Assembly (NCBI RefSeq): GCF_900115715.1
Contig: NZ_FOXM01000006.1
Span: forward strand, 62,001-126,000
Direction: 5' to 3'
Length of the DNA stretch: 64,000 bases
Source: Geopseudomonas sagittaria
GTDB taxonomy: Bacteria; Pseudomonadota; Gammaproteobacteria; Pseudomonadales; Pseudomonadaceae
Both the position numbers and the translations under genes were made by a program. This document shows, in pieces, positions 47,779-56,972 of the stretch (positions are counted from its first letter, which is position 1; the number at the start of each line of letters is the position of its first letter). A model generated the notes under the pieces. That model saw nothing but the letters and a program-made list of their open reading frames with translations, ran no database searches and was not told where the DNA came from.

Positions 47779-47779
47779 C

Positions 47780-48172
47780 TCAGTCGCCTCCGAAGCAGAT
47801 CAGGCGGTCGGCGTCCTGGGCCGCCTCGTGCAACTGGCCGAGGCCCGACAGCTCCCAGGACGCCCCCAGGTTGTGACTGACGCGGCCGTAGCGCTGGGCT
47901 TCCTCGTCGTTCAGTACACCACGACGCAGGGCGGCGGCGATGCACACCACGGCATCCAGATTGTGCTCGGTCACGAAGGCGCGCCACACCGCCGGCAGGT
48001 CCAGCTCGTCCTGCGCGCTGACCGGCAGGGAGGAGGCGACATGCACGCTGTCCTGGTAGAAGAACAGCCGCACGATCTGGTGGCCGCCAGCCAGCGCCGC
48101 CTCGGCGAAACGCAGGGCACGACGGCTGGAGGGCGCATGGGGCGGAGCGAACAGGGCAATGGCGAATTTCAT
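47780..48172 (-). CDS. tusD: Sulfurtransferase complex subunit TusD
   Basis: This 130-residue, DsrE-like catalytic subunit has KFAIALFAPPHAPSSRRALRFAEAAL, VRLFFYQDSVHVAS and the active-site Cys in LDAVVCIAAALRRGV. It receives persulfide from TusA and hands it to TusE. It is the first gene of the tusDCBE-ybiB operon. No promoter motif was recognised in the 45 bp between its start and the yccA terminator. Confidence 0.88.
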   Translation of the reverse strand: MKFAIALFAPPHAPSSRRALRFAEAALAGGHQIVRLFFYQDSVHVASSLPVSAQDELDLPAVWRAFVTEHNLDAVVCIAAALRRGVLNDEEAQRYGRVSHNLGASWELSGLGQLHEAAQDADRLICFGGD

Positions 48173-48219
48173 CTCGAGGAGCCTGGCCAGAATGGCGCCT
48201 ATGATAAGCGCAAACGAAA

Positions 48220-48242
48220 GAGCCCGCCAAAGTGGCGGGCTC
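48220..48242 (-). terminator. Terminator of the Bax-inhibitor-like gene
   Basis: GAGCCCGCC (48220-48228), a 5-base loop, then GGCGGGCTC (48234-48242), followed on the minus strand by TTTCGTTT. It lies about 22 bp beyond the yccA-type stop, before the tus operon. Confidence 0.85.
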
Positions 48243-48263
48243 CGGGGGCAGTGCGGACCGAGA

Positions 48264-48932
48264 TCAGTCGTCGCGGCCCATGATGCCGAGGATCTGCAGC
48301 AGGCTGAGGAACAGGTTGTAGATCGACACGTACAGGCTGATGGTCGCCATGATGTAGTTGCGTTCGCCGCCGTGGATGATCTCGCTGGTCTGCCAGAGGA
48401 TCGCCGCCGAGGAGAACAGCACGAAGCCGGCGCTGATCGCCAGCTGCAGGCCGCTGATCTCGAACAGCCAGGCGGCCAGCACGGCGCCGAGCAGGACGAA
48501 GAAGCCGACGGTGATGAAGCCCGACAGGAAGCTCATGTTCTTGCGCGTGGTCAGCACGTAGGCCGACAGGCCGCCGAACACGATGGCGGTCATGGCGAAG
48601 GCGCTGACGATCAGGTCGGCACCGTTGCTCATGCCCAGATAGCGGTTGAGGATCGGGCCGAGGGTGTAGCCCATGAAGCCGGTCAGCGCGAAGGTGCTGA
48701 GCAGACCCCAGCCGGAATCACGCAGTTTGGTGGTCAGGAAGAACAGGCCGTAGAACCCGACCAGGGTGATGATGAAGCCCGGGTGCGGCACGCCGGCCTG
48801 CTGCGCCGCGAAAGCCACCAGACCGCTGAAGCCGAGGGTCATCGCCAGCAGGGCGTAGGTGTTGCGCAGGACCTTGCTGGTCTCCTGCTCGGCAACCTGC
48901 GTGTTCTGCAGGGCATAGGGATGTTCGCGCAT
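48264..48932 (-). CDS. yccA: Bax inhibitor-1/YccA-family membrane protein
   Basis: This 222-residue protein has seven predicted membrane segments and a short acidic end (QILGIMGRDD). YALLAMTLGFSGLVAF and SAAILWQTSEIIHGGERNYIMATISLYVSIYN (in sections AAILWQTSEIIHGGERNY and IMATISLYVSIYNLF) are family hallmarks. In E. coli YccA interacts with the FtsH protease. The start follows AAGGAG. It is monocistronic with its own terminator. Confidence 0.88.
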   Translation of the reverse strand: MREHPYALQNTQVAEQETSKVLRNTYALLAMTLGFSGLVAFAAQQAGVPHPGFIITLVGFYGLFFLTTKLRDSGWGLLSTFALTGFMGYTLGPILNRYLGMSNGADLIVSAFAMTAIVFGGLSAYVLTTRKNMSFLSGFITVGFFVLLGAVLAAWLFEISGLQLAISAGFVLFSSAAILWQTSEIIHGGERNYIMATISLYVSIYNLFLSLLQILGIMGRDD

Positions 48933-49017
48933 GGGCTCGTTTCTCCTTGAGGATCATGTCTATTGCATGGATGGCCAGAAGCATAGCAAAGCCGCGCGCC
49001 AGACCAACAAACAGAGT

Positions 49018-49045
49018 TTGACAGTCTGTTTCTATCGGGTAGTAT
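49018..49045 (+). promoter_or_regulatory. Sigma-70 promoter of tRNA-Ser
   Basis: TTGACA (49018-49023), a 16-bp spacer and TAGTAT (49040-49045), followed by a GC-rich discriminator (TCCCGCCCG) as is usual for stable RNA genes. Transcription would start a few bases before the mature tRNA 5' end. Confidence 0.75.
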
Positions 49046-49058
49046 TCCCGCCCGTTGT

Positions 49059-49146
49059 GGAAGCGTGGCCGAGTGGTTTAAGGCAGCGGTCTTGAAAACC
49101 GCCGACGGGCAACTGTCCTAGAGTTCGAATCTCTACGCTTCCGCCA
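49059..49146 (+). tRNA. tRNA-Ser (TGA anticodon)
   Basis: An 88-base gene including an encoded CCA. The acceptor arm GGAAGCG pairs with CGCTTCC. The D-arm is GCCGAGTGGTTTAAGGC. The anticodon loop CTTGAAA carries TGA at 49093-49095. A long class II variable arm (GCCGACGGGCAACTGTCCTA region) and GTTCGAATC in the T-arm complete it. The coding DNA to its right is of a different type, so its 3' end is a probable attachment site. Confidence 0.95.
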
Positions 49147-49158
49147 TCTATACAGCGC

Positions 49159-49181
49159 AAAGCCCCGTAATTCGGGGCTTT
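49159..49181 (+). terminator. Terminator after tRNA-Ser
   Basis: AAAGCCCCG, a 5-base loop TAATT, CGGGGCTTT, then GTTGTTT. It lies 12 bp past the tRNA CCA and separates it from the restriction operon. Confidence 0.88.
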
Positions 49182-49405
49182 GTTGTTTCTGGGGTGTTCT
49201 GTTCCCCCACTTGTTCCCCCATTCTGGCATTGCGTGAGTGCTTGCTGGTCCTACCCAGTCGCCCGCAATCGACTCCCAGGTCCCGCCCGCATCGCTTGGC
49301 AACGTGGCAGAATGCCCCCAGTCGACAGAAAAACGGTACATTTGCCGCAATTGAACGGCTCCGTCGCCATGTGGACGGCAGCCGGCAGGCAAGGATTCAG
49401 GGCTT

Positions 49406-51787
49406 ATGGACAAGAAATCGCTCACCGAACGGGACATCTGCACCAAGTTCATCACGCCGGCCATCGAGCAGGCCGGCTGGGACATCCACAAGCAGGTGCG
49501 TGAGGAAGTCAGCTTCACCAAGGGCCGCATCATCGTCCGTGGCAAGCTGCACAGCCGCGGTGAGGCCAAGCGCGCCGACTATGTGCTCTACCACCAGCCC
49601 AACGTCCCCATCGCGGTCATCGAGGCCAAGGACAACAAGCACGCGCTCGGCGCCGGCATGCAGCAGGCGCTGGGCTATGCCGATACCCTGGACGTGCCCT
49701 TCGTATTCTCCAGCAACGGCGACGGCTTCCTGTTCCACGACCGCACCGGCACCGGCGCGCTGACCGAAACCGAGCTGAGCCTGGCGCAGTTCCCCAGCCC
49801 GGACGAACTGTGGCAGCGCTACTGTCAGTGGAAGGGCCTGGACGACACGCTGCGCCAGAAGGTCGAGGCGCCGTACTACGACGACGGCTCCGGTCGCGCG
49901 CCGCGCTACTACCAGACCAACGCCATCAACCGCACCGTCGAGGCGGTGGCGCGCGGGCAGGATCGCATCCTGCTGGTGATGGCTACCGGCACGGGCAAGA
50001 CCTACACCGCCTTCCAGATCATCTGGCGGTTGTGGAAGTCGAAGCAGAAGAAACGCATCCTCTTCCTCGCCGACCGCAACATCCTGGTCGACCAGACCCG
50101 CAGCAACGACTTCAAGCCGTTCGGCCAGGCGATGACCAAGATCGCCAAGCGGCAGATCGATACCTCCTACGAGATCTACCTGTCGCTGTACCAGGCGGTC
50201 ACCGGCAGCGAGGAGGAGAAGAACGTCTACAAGCAGTTCTCGCCGGACTTCTTCGACCTGGTGGTGATCGACGAATGCCACCGCGGCAGCGCCGCCGAAG
50301 ACTCCGCCTGGCGCGAGATCCTCGACTACTTCTCCAGCGCCACCCACGTCGGCCTGACCGCCACGCCCAAGGAAACCCGCGAGGTTTCCAGCATCCACTA
50401 CTTCGGCGAGCCGGTGTACAGCTACACCCTCAAGCAGGGCATCGACGACGGCTTCCTCGCGCCCTACAAGGTGGTGCGCATCGATTTCGACAAGGACCTG
50501 CTCGGCTGGCGCCCGCCCAAGGGCATGCGCGACAAGAACGGCGAGCTGATCGAGGACCGCATCTACAACCTCAAGGACATGGACCGCCAGCTGGTCATCG
50601 AGGCGCGTACCCAGAAGGTCGCCGAAAAGGTCACAGAGTTCCTCAAGGCCACCGATCCGTTCCAGAAGACCATCATCTTCTGTGACGACATCAACCATGC
50701 CGAGCGCATGCGCCAGGCGCTGGTCAACCTCAACCCCGAGCGGGTGGCCGAGAACCGCAAGTACGTCATGCGCATCACCGGCGACGACCAGGAAGGCAAG
50801 GCCGAGCTGGACAACTTCATCAACCCGGAAGAGCGCTACCCGGTCATCGCCACCACCAGCAAGCTGATGACCACCGGCGTCGATGCGCAGACCTGCAAGC
50901 TGATCGTCCTCGACCAGCACATCCGCTCGATGACCGAGTTCAAGCAGATCATCGGTCGCGGCACGCGGATCAACGAGGACTACGGCAAGTACTGGTTCAC
51001 CATCATGGACTTCAAGAAGGCCACCGAGCTGTTCGCCGACCCGGCCTTCGACGGCGATCCGGTGCAGATCTACGCGCCGCAGGGCGACGACTCCCCGGTG
51101 CCGCCCGACGATGGCATGGAAGGCGATGGCATCGTCGCCGGCGACACGGGGCAGGCTGATGGCGACGAGTTCGGCGCGCTGGGCGAGGGCGACGGCCAGA
51201 AGCGCATCAAGTACGTGATCGACAACGTGCCGATCTCGGTGATCGCCGAGCGCGTGCAGTACTACGGCCCGGACGGCAAGCTGATCACCGAGTCCCTGCG
51301 CGACTACACCCGCAGCTGTGTGAAGAAGCAATTCGCCTCGCTGGACGATTTCCTGCGCCGCTGGAGCGATGCCGAGCAGAAGAAGGCGATCATCGACGAA
51401 CTGGCCGCCCAGGGCGTGCTCTGGGAAGCGCTGAGCGAGGAAGTCGAAGCCAAGCTGGCCAAGCCGCTCGATCCCTTCGACCTGATCTGCCACGTCGCCT
51501 TCGACCAGCCGCCGCTGTCACGTCGTGAGCGCGCCGAGCAGGTGAAGAAGCGCAACTACTTCGGCAAGTACCAGGGCGCGGCCCGCCAGGTGCTCGAGGC
51601 ACTGCTCGACAAGTACGCCGACACCGGCATCGAACACATCGAGGACATCAAGATCCTCCAGCTCGACCCGTTCAGCCAGATCGGCGCGCCCATCGAGCTG
51701 GTCAAGGCGTTCGGTGGCAAGGCCGGCTACACCCGTGCCGTGCACGAGCTGGAGGCTGCCCTCTACAGCCGCAACGGAGCCGCCTGA
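49406..51787 (+). CDS. hsdR: Type I restriction enzyme, R (translocase-nuclease) subunit
   Basis: This 793-residue motor and nuclease subunit of a type I restriction system has an N-terminal PD-(D/E)xK nuclease ([21 protein letters not shown], about 55-76). A superfamily 2 translocase follows, with Walker A MATGTGKT near residue 192, [10 protein letters not shown] near 288 and the later helicase motifs [14 protein letters not shown] and [10 protein letters not shown]-terminal helical domain probably contacts HsdM. It is the first gene of the operon; its stop overlaps the next start by 1 bp. AAGGA lies before the ATG. Confidence 0.93.
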   Translation: MDKKSLTERDICTKFITPAIEQAGWDIHKQVREEVSFTKGRIIVRGKLHSRGEAKRADYVLYHQPNVPIAVIEAKDNKHALGAGMQQALGYADTLDVPFVFSSNGDGFLFHDRTGTGALTETELSLAQFPSPDELWQRYCQWKGLDDTLRQKVEAPYYDDGSGRAPRYYQTNAINRTVEAVARGQDRILLVMATGTGKTYTAFQIIWRLWKSKQKKRILFLADRNILVDQTRSNDFKPFGQAMTKIAKRQIDTSYEIYLSLYQAVTGSEEEKNVYKQFSPDFFDLVVIDECHRGSAAEDSAWREILDYFSSATHVGLTATPKETREVSSIHYFGEPVYSYTLKQGIDDGFLAPYKVVRIDFDKDLLGWRPPKGMRDKNGELIEDRIYNLKDMDRQLVIEARTQKVAEKVTEFLKATDPFQKTIIFCDDINHAERMRQALVNLNPERVAENRKYVMRITGDDQEGKAELDNFINPEERYPVIATTSKLMTTGVDAQTCKLIVLDQHIRSMTEFKQIIGRGTRINEDYGKYWFTIMDFKKATELFADPAFDGDPVQIYAPQGDDSPVPPDDGMEGDGIVAGDTGQADGDEFGALGEGDGQKRIKYVIDNVPISVIAERVQYYGPDGKLITESLRDYTRSCVKKQFASLDDFLRRWSDAEQKKAIIDELAAQGVLWEALSEEVEAKLAKPLDPFDLICHVAFDQPPLSRRERAEQVKKRNYFGKYQGAARQVLEALLDKYADTGIEHIEDIKILQLDPFSQIGAPIELVKAFGGKAGYTRAVHELEAALYSRNGAA

Positions 51788-52518
51788 TGGAGTTCAGCGA
51801 CTACATCGTCTACGTCGACGAGAGCGGCGATCATGGCCTTGCCACGCTCGACCCCAACTATCCGCTGTTTGTTCTGGCCTTCTGCATCTTTGCCAAGCAC
51901 AGCTATGCCGAGCAGGTCGTGCCCGCCGTGCAGAAGCTCAAGTTCCGCCAGTTCGGCCATGACCTGGTGATCCTGCATGAGCATGAGATCCGCAAGGAGA
52001 CCGGCGATTTTGCCTGCTTCCGCAATCGTCAGGAGAAGATGGCCTTCCTCGAGCAACTGACCACGGTCATCGAACAGGCGGAGTTCTCGCTGGTGGCCTG
52101 TGTGATCGAGAAACAGAAGCTGCTGCAGCGCTATCAGACGCCGAGCAACCCCTACCATCTGGCGCTGGCCTTTGGCCTGGAGCGGGTCTATCGCTACCTG
52201 CAGGCCCAGGGGCAGGGCGAGCGCGTTACCCACATCGTGGTGGAGCGCCGCGGGCGCAAGGAAGATGACGAGCTGGAGCTGGAGTTTCGACGCATCTGCG
52301 ACGGCGCCAACTGGTTCAACCGGCCGCTGCCGCTGGCTATCCGCTTCGCCGACAAGAAGACCAATTCCGCCGGCCTGCAGCTGGCCGACATGGTGGCACG
52401 GCCCATCGGCATGTCGATCCTGCGTCCGGAGCAGCCCAACCGGGCCTATGACGTCCTGCGCTGCAAACTCTACGGCGGCGCGGAGAAGAAGGGCTGGGGA
52501 CTCAAATGCTTCCCCTAG
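51787..52518 (+). CDS. DUF3800 protein inside the hsd operon
   Basis: This 243-residue protein starts with the DUF3800 signature DYIVYVDESGDHG and ends with LQLADMVARPIG, acidic motifs in an RNase H-like fold that suggests metal-dependent nuclease activity. The family is common in defence islands and as cargo of mobile elements; its activity is largely untested. Its start overlaps the hsdR stop (TGATG), so it is translated with the restriction subunit. That tight coupling hints at a role in restriction rather than being a passenger. Confidence 0.8.
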   Translation: MEFSDYIVYVDESGDHGLATLDPNYPLFVLAFCIFAKHSYAEQVVPAVQKLKFRQFGHDLVILHEHEIRKETGDFACFRNRQEKMAFLEQLTTVIEQAEFSLVACVIEKQKLLQRYQTPSNPYHLALAFGLERVYRYLQAQGQGERVTHIVVERRGRKEDDELELEFRRICDGANWFNRPLPLAIRFADKKTNSAGLQLADMVARPIGMSILRPEQPNRAYDVLRCKLYGGAEKKGWGLKCFP

Positions 52519-52528
52519 AAAAGCGAAA

Positions 52529-52552
52529 GGCCCCGGTGAACTCACCGAGGCC
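52529..52552 (+). other. Hairpin in the DUF3800-hsdM gap
   Basis: GGCCCCGGTGA and its near-complement ACCGAGGCC form a GC-rich stem-loop in the 141-bp gap before hsdM. No T-run follows. It may act as an mRNA processing or attenuation structure that sets different levels of HsdR and HsdM. Confidence 0.35.
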
Positions 52553-52659
52553 ATGACGCCGACCGGGCACTCCCAGTCCATTTGCCAAGGATTCTGGCAG
52601 AAAAACACTCATTGTCCAAGAGCCGCCCGCGCGGCTCGAGCGTTACCCAAGGAAACCCC

Positions 52660-54357
52660 ATGTCCATCAGCTCCACCATCAAATCCATCCAGGACATCAT
52701 GCGCAAGGACGTCGGCGTCGACGGCGATGCGCAGCGCATCGGCCAGCTGGTGTGGATGCTGTTCCTGAAGATCTTCGACGACCGTGAGATGGAATGGGAG
52801 CTGCTCGACGACGACTACCGCTCGCCGATCCCGGAGAGCTACCGCTGGCGCAACTGGGCGGCGGATCCGGAGGGCATCACCGGCGACGCGCTGAAGGAGT
52901 TCATCGACAGCCGCCTGTTCCCGACCCTGCAGACCCTCGACCAGTACAGCCAGACGCCGGCCGCCTTCGTGGTACGCGGCGTGTTCGAAGACGCCTACAA
53001 CTACATGAAGTCCGGCCAGCTGATCCGCCAGGTGATCAACAAGATCCAGGAGGGCGTCGACTTCAACAGGGCCCAGGAGCGCCACGCCTTCGGCGACATG
53101 TACGAGCAGCTGCTGCGCGACCTGCAGAACGCCGGCAACGCCGGCGAGTTCTACACCCCGCGCCCGGTCACCGAATTCATGGTGCGCATGGTCGACCCCA
53201 AGCTCGACGACAAGGTGATGGATCCGGCCTGCGGCACCGGCGGCTTCCTCACCTGCACCATCGAGCACAAGCGCCAGCACTACGTGAAGACCGCCGAGGA
53301 CGAGCGCGCCCTGCAGGCCAGCATCTTCGGCGTGGAGAAGAAACCGCTGCCGCACCTCTTGGCCACCACCAACATGATCCTCCACGGCATCGAGGTGCCC
53401 AGCCAGATCCGCCACGACAACACCCTGGCCCGTCCGCTGACCAGTTGGGGGCCGAAGGAGCGGGTCGACTGCATCGTCGCCAACCCGCCGTTCGGCGGCA
53501 TGGAGGAGGACGGCATCGAGGCCAACTTCCCGGCCACCTTCCAAACTCGCGAAACCGCCGACCTGTTCCTGGTGCTGATCATGCATCTGCTCAAGGACGG
53601 CGGCCGCGCCGCCGTGGTGCTGCCGGACGGCTTCCTGTTCGGCGAGGGCATCAAGTCGCGGATCAAGGAAAAGCTGCTCACCGAGTGCAACCTGCACACC
53701 ATCGTTCGCCTGCCCAACGGTGTGTTCAACCCCTACACCGGGATCAAGACCAACCTGCTGTTCTTCACCAAGGGCACGCCGACCCGGCACGTGTGGTTCT
53801 ACGAGCACCCGTACCCGGCCGGCTACAAGAACTACAGCAAGACCCGCCCGATGCGTGTCGAGGAGTTCGCCGCCGAACAGGCCTGGTGGGGCAGCGAGGC
53901 CGATGGCTTCGCCAGCCGCGAGGAGAACGAGTTCGCGTGGAAATTCGACTTTGCTAGTTGCCGGCAGGAGGCTGAACAGGCGGCCAAACCGCACTGGGAA
54001 CAGGCCGATCAGTTGAATGCCGATGCGGGCAGCCTCGAGAGCCAAAGCCGAAGCTTGCGAGGCTCCCTGACGGGCGTCACTGACCAAACTCAGCGCAAAC
54101 ATGTCGAGCAGCAGATGGCCAAGCTGCGTGAACAGGCGCTTGCCCTGCGTCAGCAAGCACGAGCCGCACAGAGCAGAGGCGACCAGTTGTACTGGCCGAT
54201 CTACAACCTCGACCACAAGAATCCGCACCGTGCCGAAACTGCTAGCCACGATCCGGACGAGCTGCTGCGCGACTACGCCACGTTGCAGGGCGAGATCGCC
54301 GAGCTGCGCGAGCAGCTCAAGGCGGTGCTGGCCGATGCGCTGGAGAGCAAGGCATGA
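52660..54357 (+). CDS. hsdM: Type I restriction-modification methyltransferase subunit
   Basis: This 565-residue adenine-N6 methyltransferase has an N-terminal HsdM helical domain, the SAM-binding motif MDPACGTGGFLT near residue 188 and the catalytic NPPFGG near 275. After the catalytic domain comes a long Gln/Ala/Glu-rich coiled-coil insert (about 440-510) before the conserved YWPIYNLDHKNPH, which probably meets HsdS. The start MSISSTIKSI at 52660 was chosen because AAGGAAA lies upstream; the frame to 52582 is not family sequence. Its stop overlaps the hsdS start (ATGA). Confidence 0.93.
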   Translation: MSISSTIKSIQDIMRKDVGVDGDAQRIGQLVWMLFLKIFDDREMEWELLDDDYRSPIPESYRWRNWAADPEGITGDALKEFIDSRLFPTLQTLDQYSQTPAAFVVRGVFEDAYNYMKSGQLIRQVINKIQEGVDFNRAQERHAFGDMYEQLLRDLQNAGNAGEFYTPRPVTEFMVRMVDPKLDDKVMDPACGTGGFLTCTIEHKRQHYVKTAEDERALQASIFGVEKKPLPHLLATTNMILHGIEVPSQIRHDNTLARPLTSWGPKERVDCIVANPPFGGMEEDGIEANFPATFQTRETADLFLVLIMHLLKDGGRAAVVLPDGFLFGEGIKSRIKEKLLTECNLHTIVRLPNGVFNPYTGIKTNLLFFTKGTPTRHVWFYEHPYPAGYKNYSKTRPMRVEEFAAEQAWWGSEADGFASREENEFAWKFDFASCRQEAEQAAKPHWEQADQLNADAGSLESQSRSLRGSLTGVTDQTQRKHVEQQMAKLREQALALRQQARAAQSRGDQLYWPIYNLDHKNPHRAETASHDPDELLRDYATLQGEIAELREQLKAVLADALESKA

Positions 54358-56051
54358 CCGCGCTGCTGACCGACAACCTGCCGCTGCTGGCCGGCGCGCC
54401 TAACGGCATCCAGAAGCTGCGCGAGCTGATTCTCGAACTGGCCGTGCGCGGCAAGCTGGTGCCGCAGGATCCCAGCGACGAGCCGGCCAGCGAGCTGCTC
54501 AAGCGCATCGCCGAAGAAAAGGCGCGGCTTGTGGCTGAGGGGAAGATCAGGAAGCAGAAACCGCTGGCGGAGATTGGCGAGGAGGAAAAGCCGTTCGAGT
54601 TGCCGGAAGGGTGGGAGTGGGTACGCCTTGGTGATTCGCTGGAAATGATCAACGGCCGAGCATTCAAGCCCGCTGAGTGGAAGGCGTCGGGTTTGCCGAT
54701 TGTTCGTATCCAGAATCTGAATAGAGAAGATGCGCCATTCAACTACTGCAATGAGGATGATGTTGATGCTCGGCACCTCATCAATGACGGCACCTTCTTG
54801 ATCAGTTGGTCCGGGACGCCGGGAACATCGTTTGGTGCCTTCATATGGCGCAGAGGAAAGGCGGCACTCAATCAGCACATTTTCTCTTGTGTGCAAAAGG
54901 GTAAGGCCTTTTTTGAAGATTTTTTGCAGATTTCGATCAACACACGCCTCGATGAACTCATTTCAAAGGCGCACGGTGGTGTGGGTTTACAGCATGTGAC
55001 TAAAGGAAAGCTTGAGGCACTTACCCTAGTTCTTCCTCCACTCGCCGAACAACACCGTATCGTCGCCAAGGTCGACGAGCTGATGGCCCTGTGTGACCGT
55101 CTGGAAGCCCGGCAGGCCGACGCCGATAGCGCCCATGCCCGGCTGGTACAGGCGCTGCTCGACAGCCTGACCCAGGCCAGCGATGCCGACGACTTTGCCG
55201 CCAGCTGGCAGCGCCTCGCCGAGCACTTCCACAGCCTGTTCACCAGCGAATCCAGCATCGACGCCCTCAAGCAGACCCTGCTGCAACTGGCGGTGATGGG
55301 CAAGCTGGTGCCGCAGGATCCGAGCGACGAGCCGGCCAGCGAGCTGCTCAAGCGGATTGCCGAGGAAAAGGCGCGGCTGGTGGCGGAGGGCAAGCTCAGG
55401 AAGCAGAAGCCGCTGGCGGAGGTTGGTGAGGGGGAAAAGCTGTTCGAGTTACCGCAGGGTTGGCAATGGGTAAGAAAGACGGAGGTTTTCAATTTTCTGA
55501 ATGGGTACGCCTTCAAAAGCGAGTGGTTTAAGCCAGAGGGCATCCGCTTGCTACGCAACGTGAATGTTTCGCATGGTGCAGCCAATTGGAAAGATACCGC
55601 ATGCATTTCGGAAGAACAGGCAGCCGAGTTTCAAGGGTTTCTGTTGGCCGAGAATGATGTCGTCCTGACACTGGATCGTCCGATCATTTCGACAGGCTTG
55701 AAGTATGCAGTCATAAGCAGCAGTGATCTTCCCTGTTTACTGCTACAACGGGTTGCAAAAATAGCCCCGTATGCGGGTGCTGTAAGCGTTGGTTATCTAT
55801 CGGCTTGGCTAAATTCACGCTTTTTCGTCGAGTCCATTGATCCTGGTCGGAGCAATGGGGTTCCGCACATCTCTACGAACCAAGTCGCAAGCATGCCCTT
55901 TGCTCTGCCCCCCCTCCCCGAACAACACCGCATCGTCGCCAAGCTCGACCAGTTGATGTCCCTCTGCGACCAGCTCAAGAGCCACCTGACCGCCGCCCGC
56001 CAGCTCCACGAGCGGTTGGCCGGGGTGCTGGTCGAGCAGGCGGTGGCCTGA
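54354..56051 (+). CDS. hsdS: Type I restriction specificity subunit
   Basis: This 565-residue protein has two target-recognition domains (about 95-220 and 375-520) separated and followed by conserved helical spacers (LPPLAEQHRIVAKVDELM and LPPLPEQHRIVAKLDQLM). A conserved 58-residue segment beginning GKLVPQDPSDEPASELL occurs before each domain and is repeated at DNA level (54450-54623 and 55299-55472, equal length). The recognition domains themselves are markedly more AT-rich than the rest, as expected for exchangeable specificity cassettes. The recognition sequence cannot be read from the protein. Confidence 0.93.
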   Translation: MTALLTDNLPLLAGAPNGIQKLRELILELAVRGKLVPQDPSDEPASELLKRIAEEKARLVAEGKIRKQKPLAEIGEEEKPFELPEGWEWVRLGDSLEMINGRAFKPAEWKASGLPIVRIQNLNREDAPFNYCNEDDVDARHLINDGTFLISWSGTPGTSFGAFIWRRGKAALNQHIFSCVQKGKAFFEDFLQISINTRLDELISKAHGGVGLQHVTKGKLEALTLVLPPLAEQHRIVAKVDELMALCDRLEARQADADSAHARLVQALLDSLTQASDADDFAASWQRLAEHFHSLFTSESSIDALKQTLLQLAVMGKLVPQDPSDEPASELLKRIAEEKARLVAEGKLRKQKPLAEVGEGEKLFELPQGWQWVRKTEVFNFLNGYAFKSEWFKPEGIRLLRNVNVSHGAANWKDTACISEEQAAEFQGFLLAENDVVLTLDRPIISTGLKYAVISSSDLPCLLLQRVAKIAPYAGAVSVGYLSAWLNSRFFVESIDPGRSNGVPHISTNQVASMPFALPPLPEQHRIVAKLDQLMSLCDQLKSHLTAARQLHERLAGVLVEQAVA

Positions 56052-56082
56052 TCTTCATCTCTTTCTACAAGGACGTAACCCC

Positions 56083-56628
56083 ATGATGGAAACCCCGAAA
56101 CCCTCCCTGCTTGGCCAGGCCGATACCGGCCTGGCACGCGGGGTCTGCGGTCTGCTCGGCGGGCTGAAGCACCTCGCACTCTGGTTGCTGGGCCTGACCG
56201 GCCTCGCTGGTTGCTTCGGCCTTATCTTCGAGTACGGCGAGGGCCTGGCCGATATCTCCCTGCACGAATGGGGCTTCATGCTTCTGCTGCTGGCCCTGAC
56301 CTGGCGGCATGTCCATTACTCGCGGCGCTTCGGTTACGGGTTCTGGCGGGGGCTGGCGCGCTGGCTGGGCGCGCAGGGCATCGTGCTCGTCGTAGGGCTT
56401 GCTGTCTTCGGACTGGTCGCTTCACTGGAAGCACAGGCAACGCTTTCCAATGAATTGAGCTACGAGAACAAGGAGAGTGTTCTCTCGCTGCTTGCCTTCG
56501 TGCTGTTGGCGGTTTACCTGGGCGCGCCGACGCGCCCGCGCAAAGCCGCGGATGCCATCCCCGAGGCGGCCAGCGTTCGCCGGGAGCCCAGCCTTTCTTC
56601 GAATCCGGACAAGGAGGTCAGTCTGTGA
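56083..56628 (+). CDS. Membrane protein of unknown function, island cargo
   Basis: This 181-residue protein has about four membrane segments (LKHLALWLLGLTGLAGCFGLIF, WGFMLLLLALTW, IVLVVGLAVFGLVASL, VLSLLAFVLLAVYLG) and a polar C-terminus of about 35 residues. No family was recognised. It lies 31 bp after hsdS and overlaps the next gene by 4 bp (GTGA), so the three following genes appear to form one transcript with the restriction genes. Confidence 0.65.
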   Translation: MMETPKPSLLGQADTGLARGVCGLLGGLKHLALWLLGLTGLAGCFGLIFEYGEGLADISLHEWGFMLLLLALTWRHVHYSRRFGYGFWRGLARWLGAQGIVLVVGLAVFGLVASLEAQATLSNELSYENKESVLSLLAFVLLAVYLGAPTRPRKAADAIPEAASVRREPSLSSNPDKEVSL

Positions 56629-56972
56629 AACCCTTCGCCCCCCTGCTGGCGCTGGCGCTGGCGCTGGCCAGTCTGCCGATGCACGCCAGCCAGGCCAGCA
56701 CCGATCCGTCCCGGCTGGTCGAGAGTTGCGCCGAGCTGGTGGATATCTACGTGAAGCGCGACCAGCTGCGCTTTGCCGCCGCGCAGACCACTGCGCTCTC
56801 CGAGGCCATGCGCGCGGGCTATTGCCGTGGGGTACTCGACGAGTATCGGCGCCATTACCAATGCAGGAGAAGCGACTGGCGCGACCAGGCCGAGATCATC
56901 GCACGCCACTCACCTGCACAGCTCGAGGAGCTGGATGTCGACGACCTGCTGGCGAAAGCCTGTGGCTATTGA
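56625..56972 (+). CDS. Secreted Rap1a/Tai-like small protein
   Basis: This 115-residue protein has a clear signal peptide (about 1-22, LLALALALASLPMHASQA). The mature part has CAELVDIY then AMRAGYCRGVLDEY and a later CRRSDWRDQAE and ACGY: four cysteines in an arrangement like the Rap1a/Tai immunity family of periplasmic proteins that neutralise type VI amidase effectors. The match is by eye and moderate. It starts with GTG behind AAGGAGG. No amidase effector is adjacent. Confidence 0.6.
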   Translation: MKPFAPLLALALALASLPMHASQASTDPSRLVESCAELVDIYVKRDQLRFAAAQTTALSEAMRAGYCRGVLDEYRRHYQCRRSDWRDQAEIIARHSPAQLEELDVDDLLAKACGY

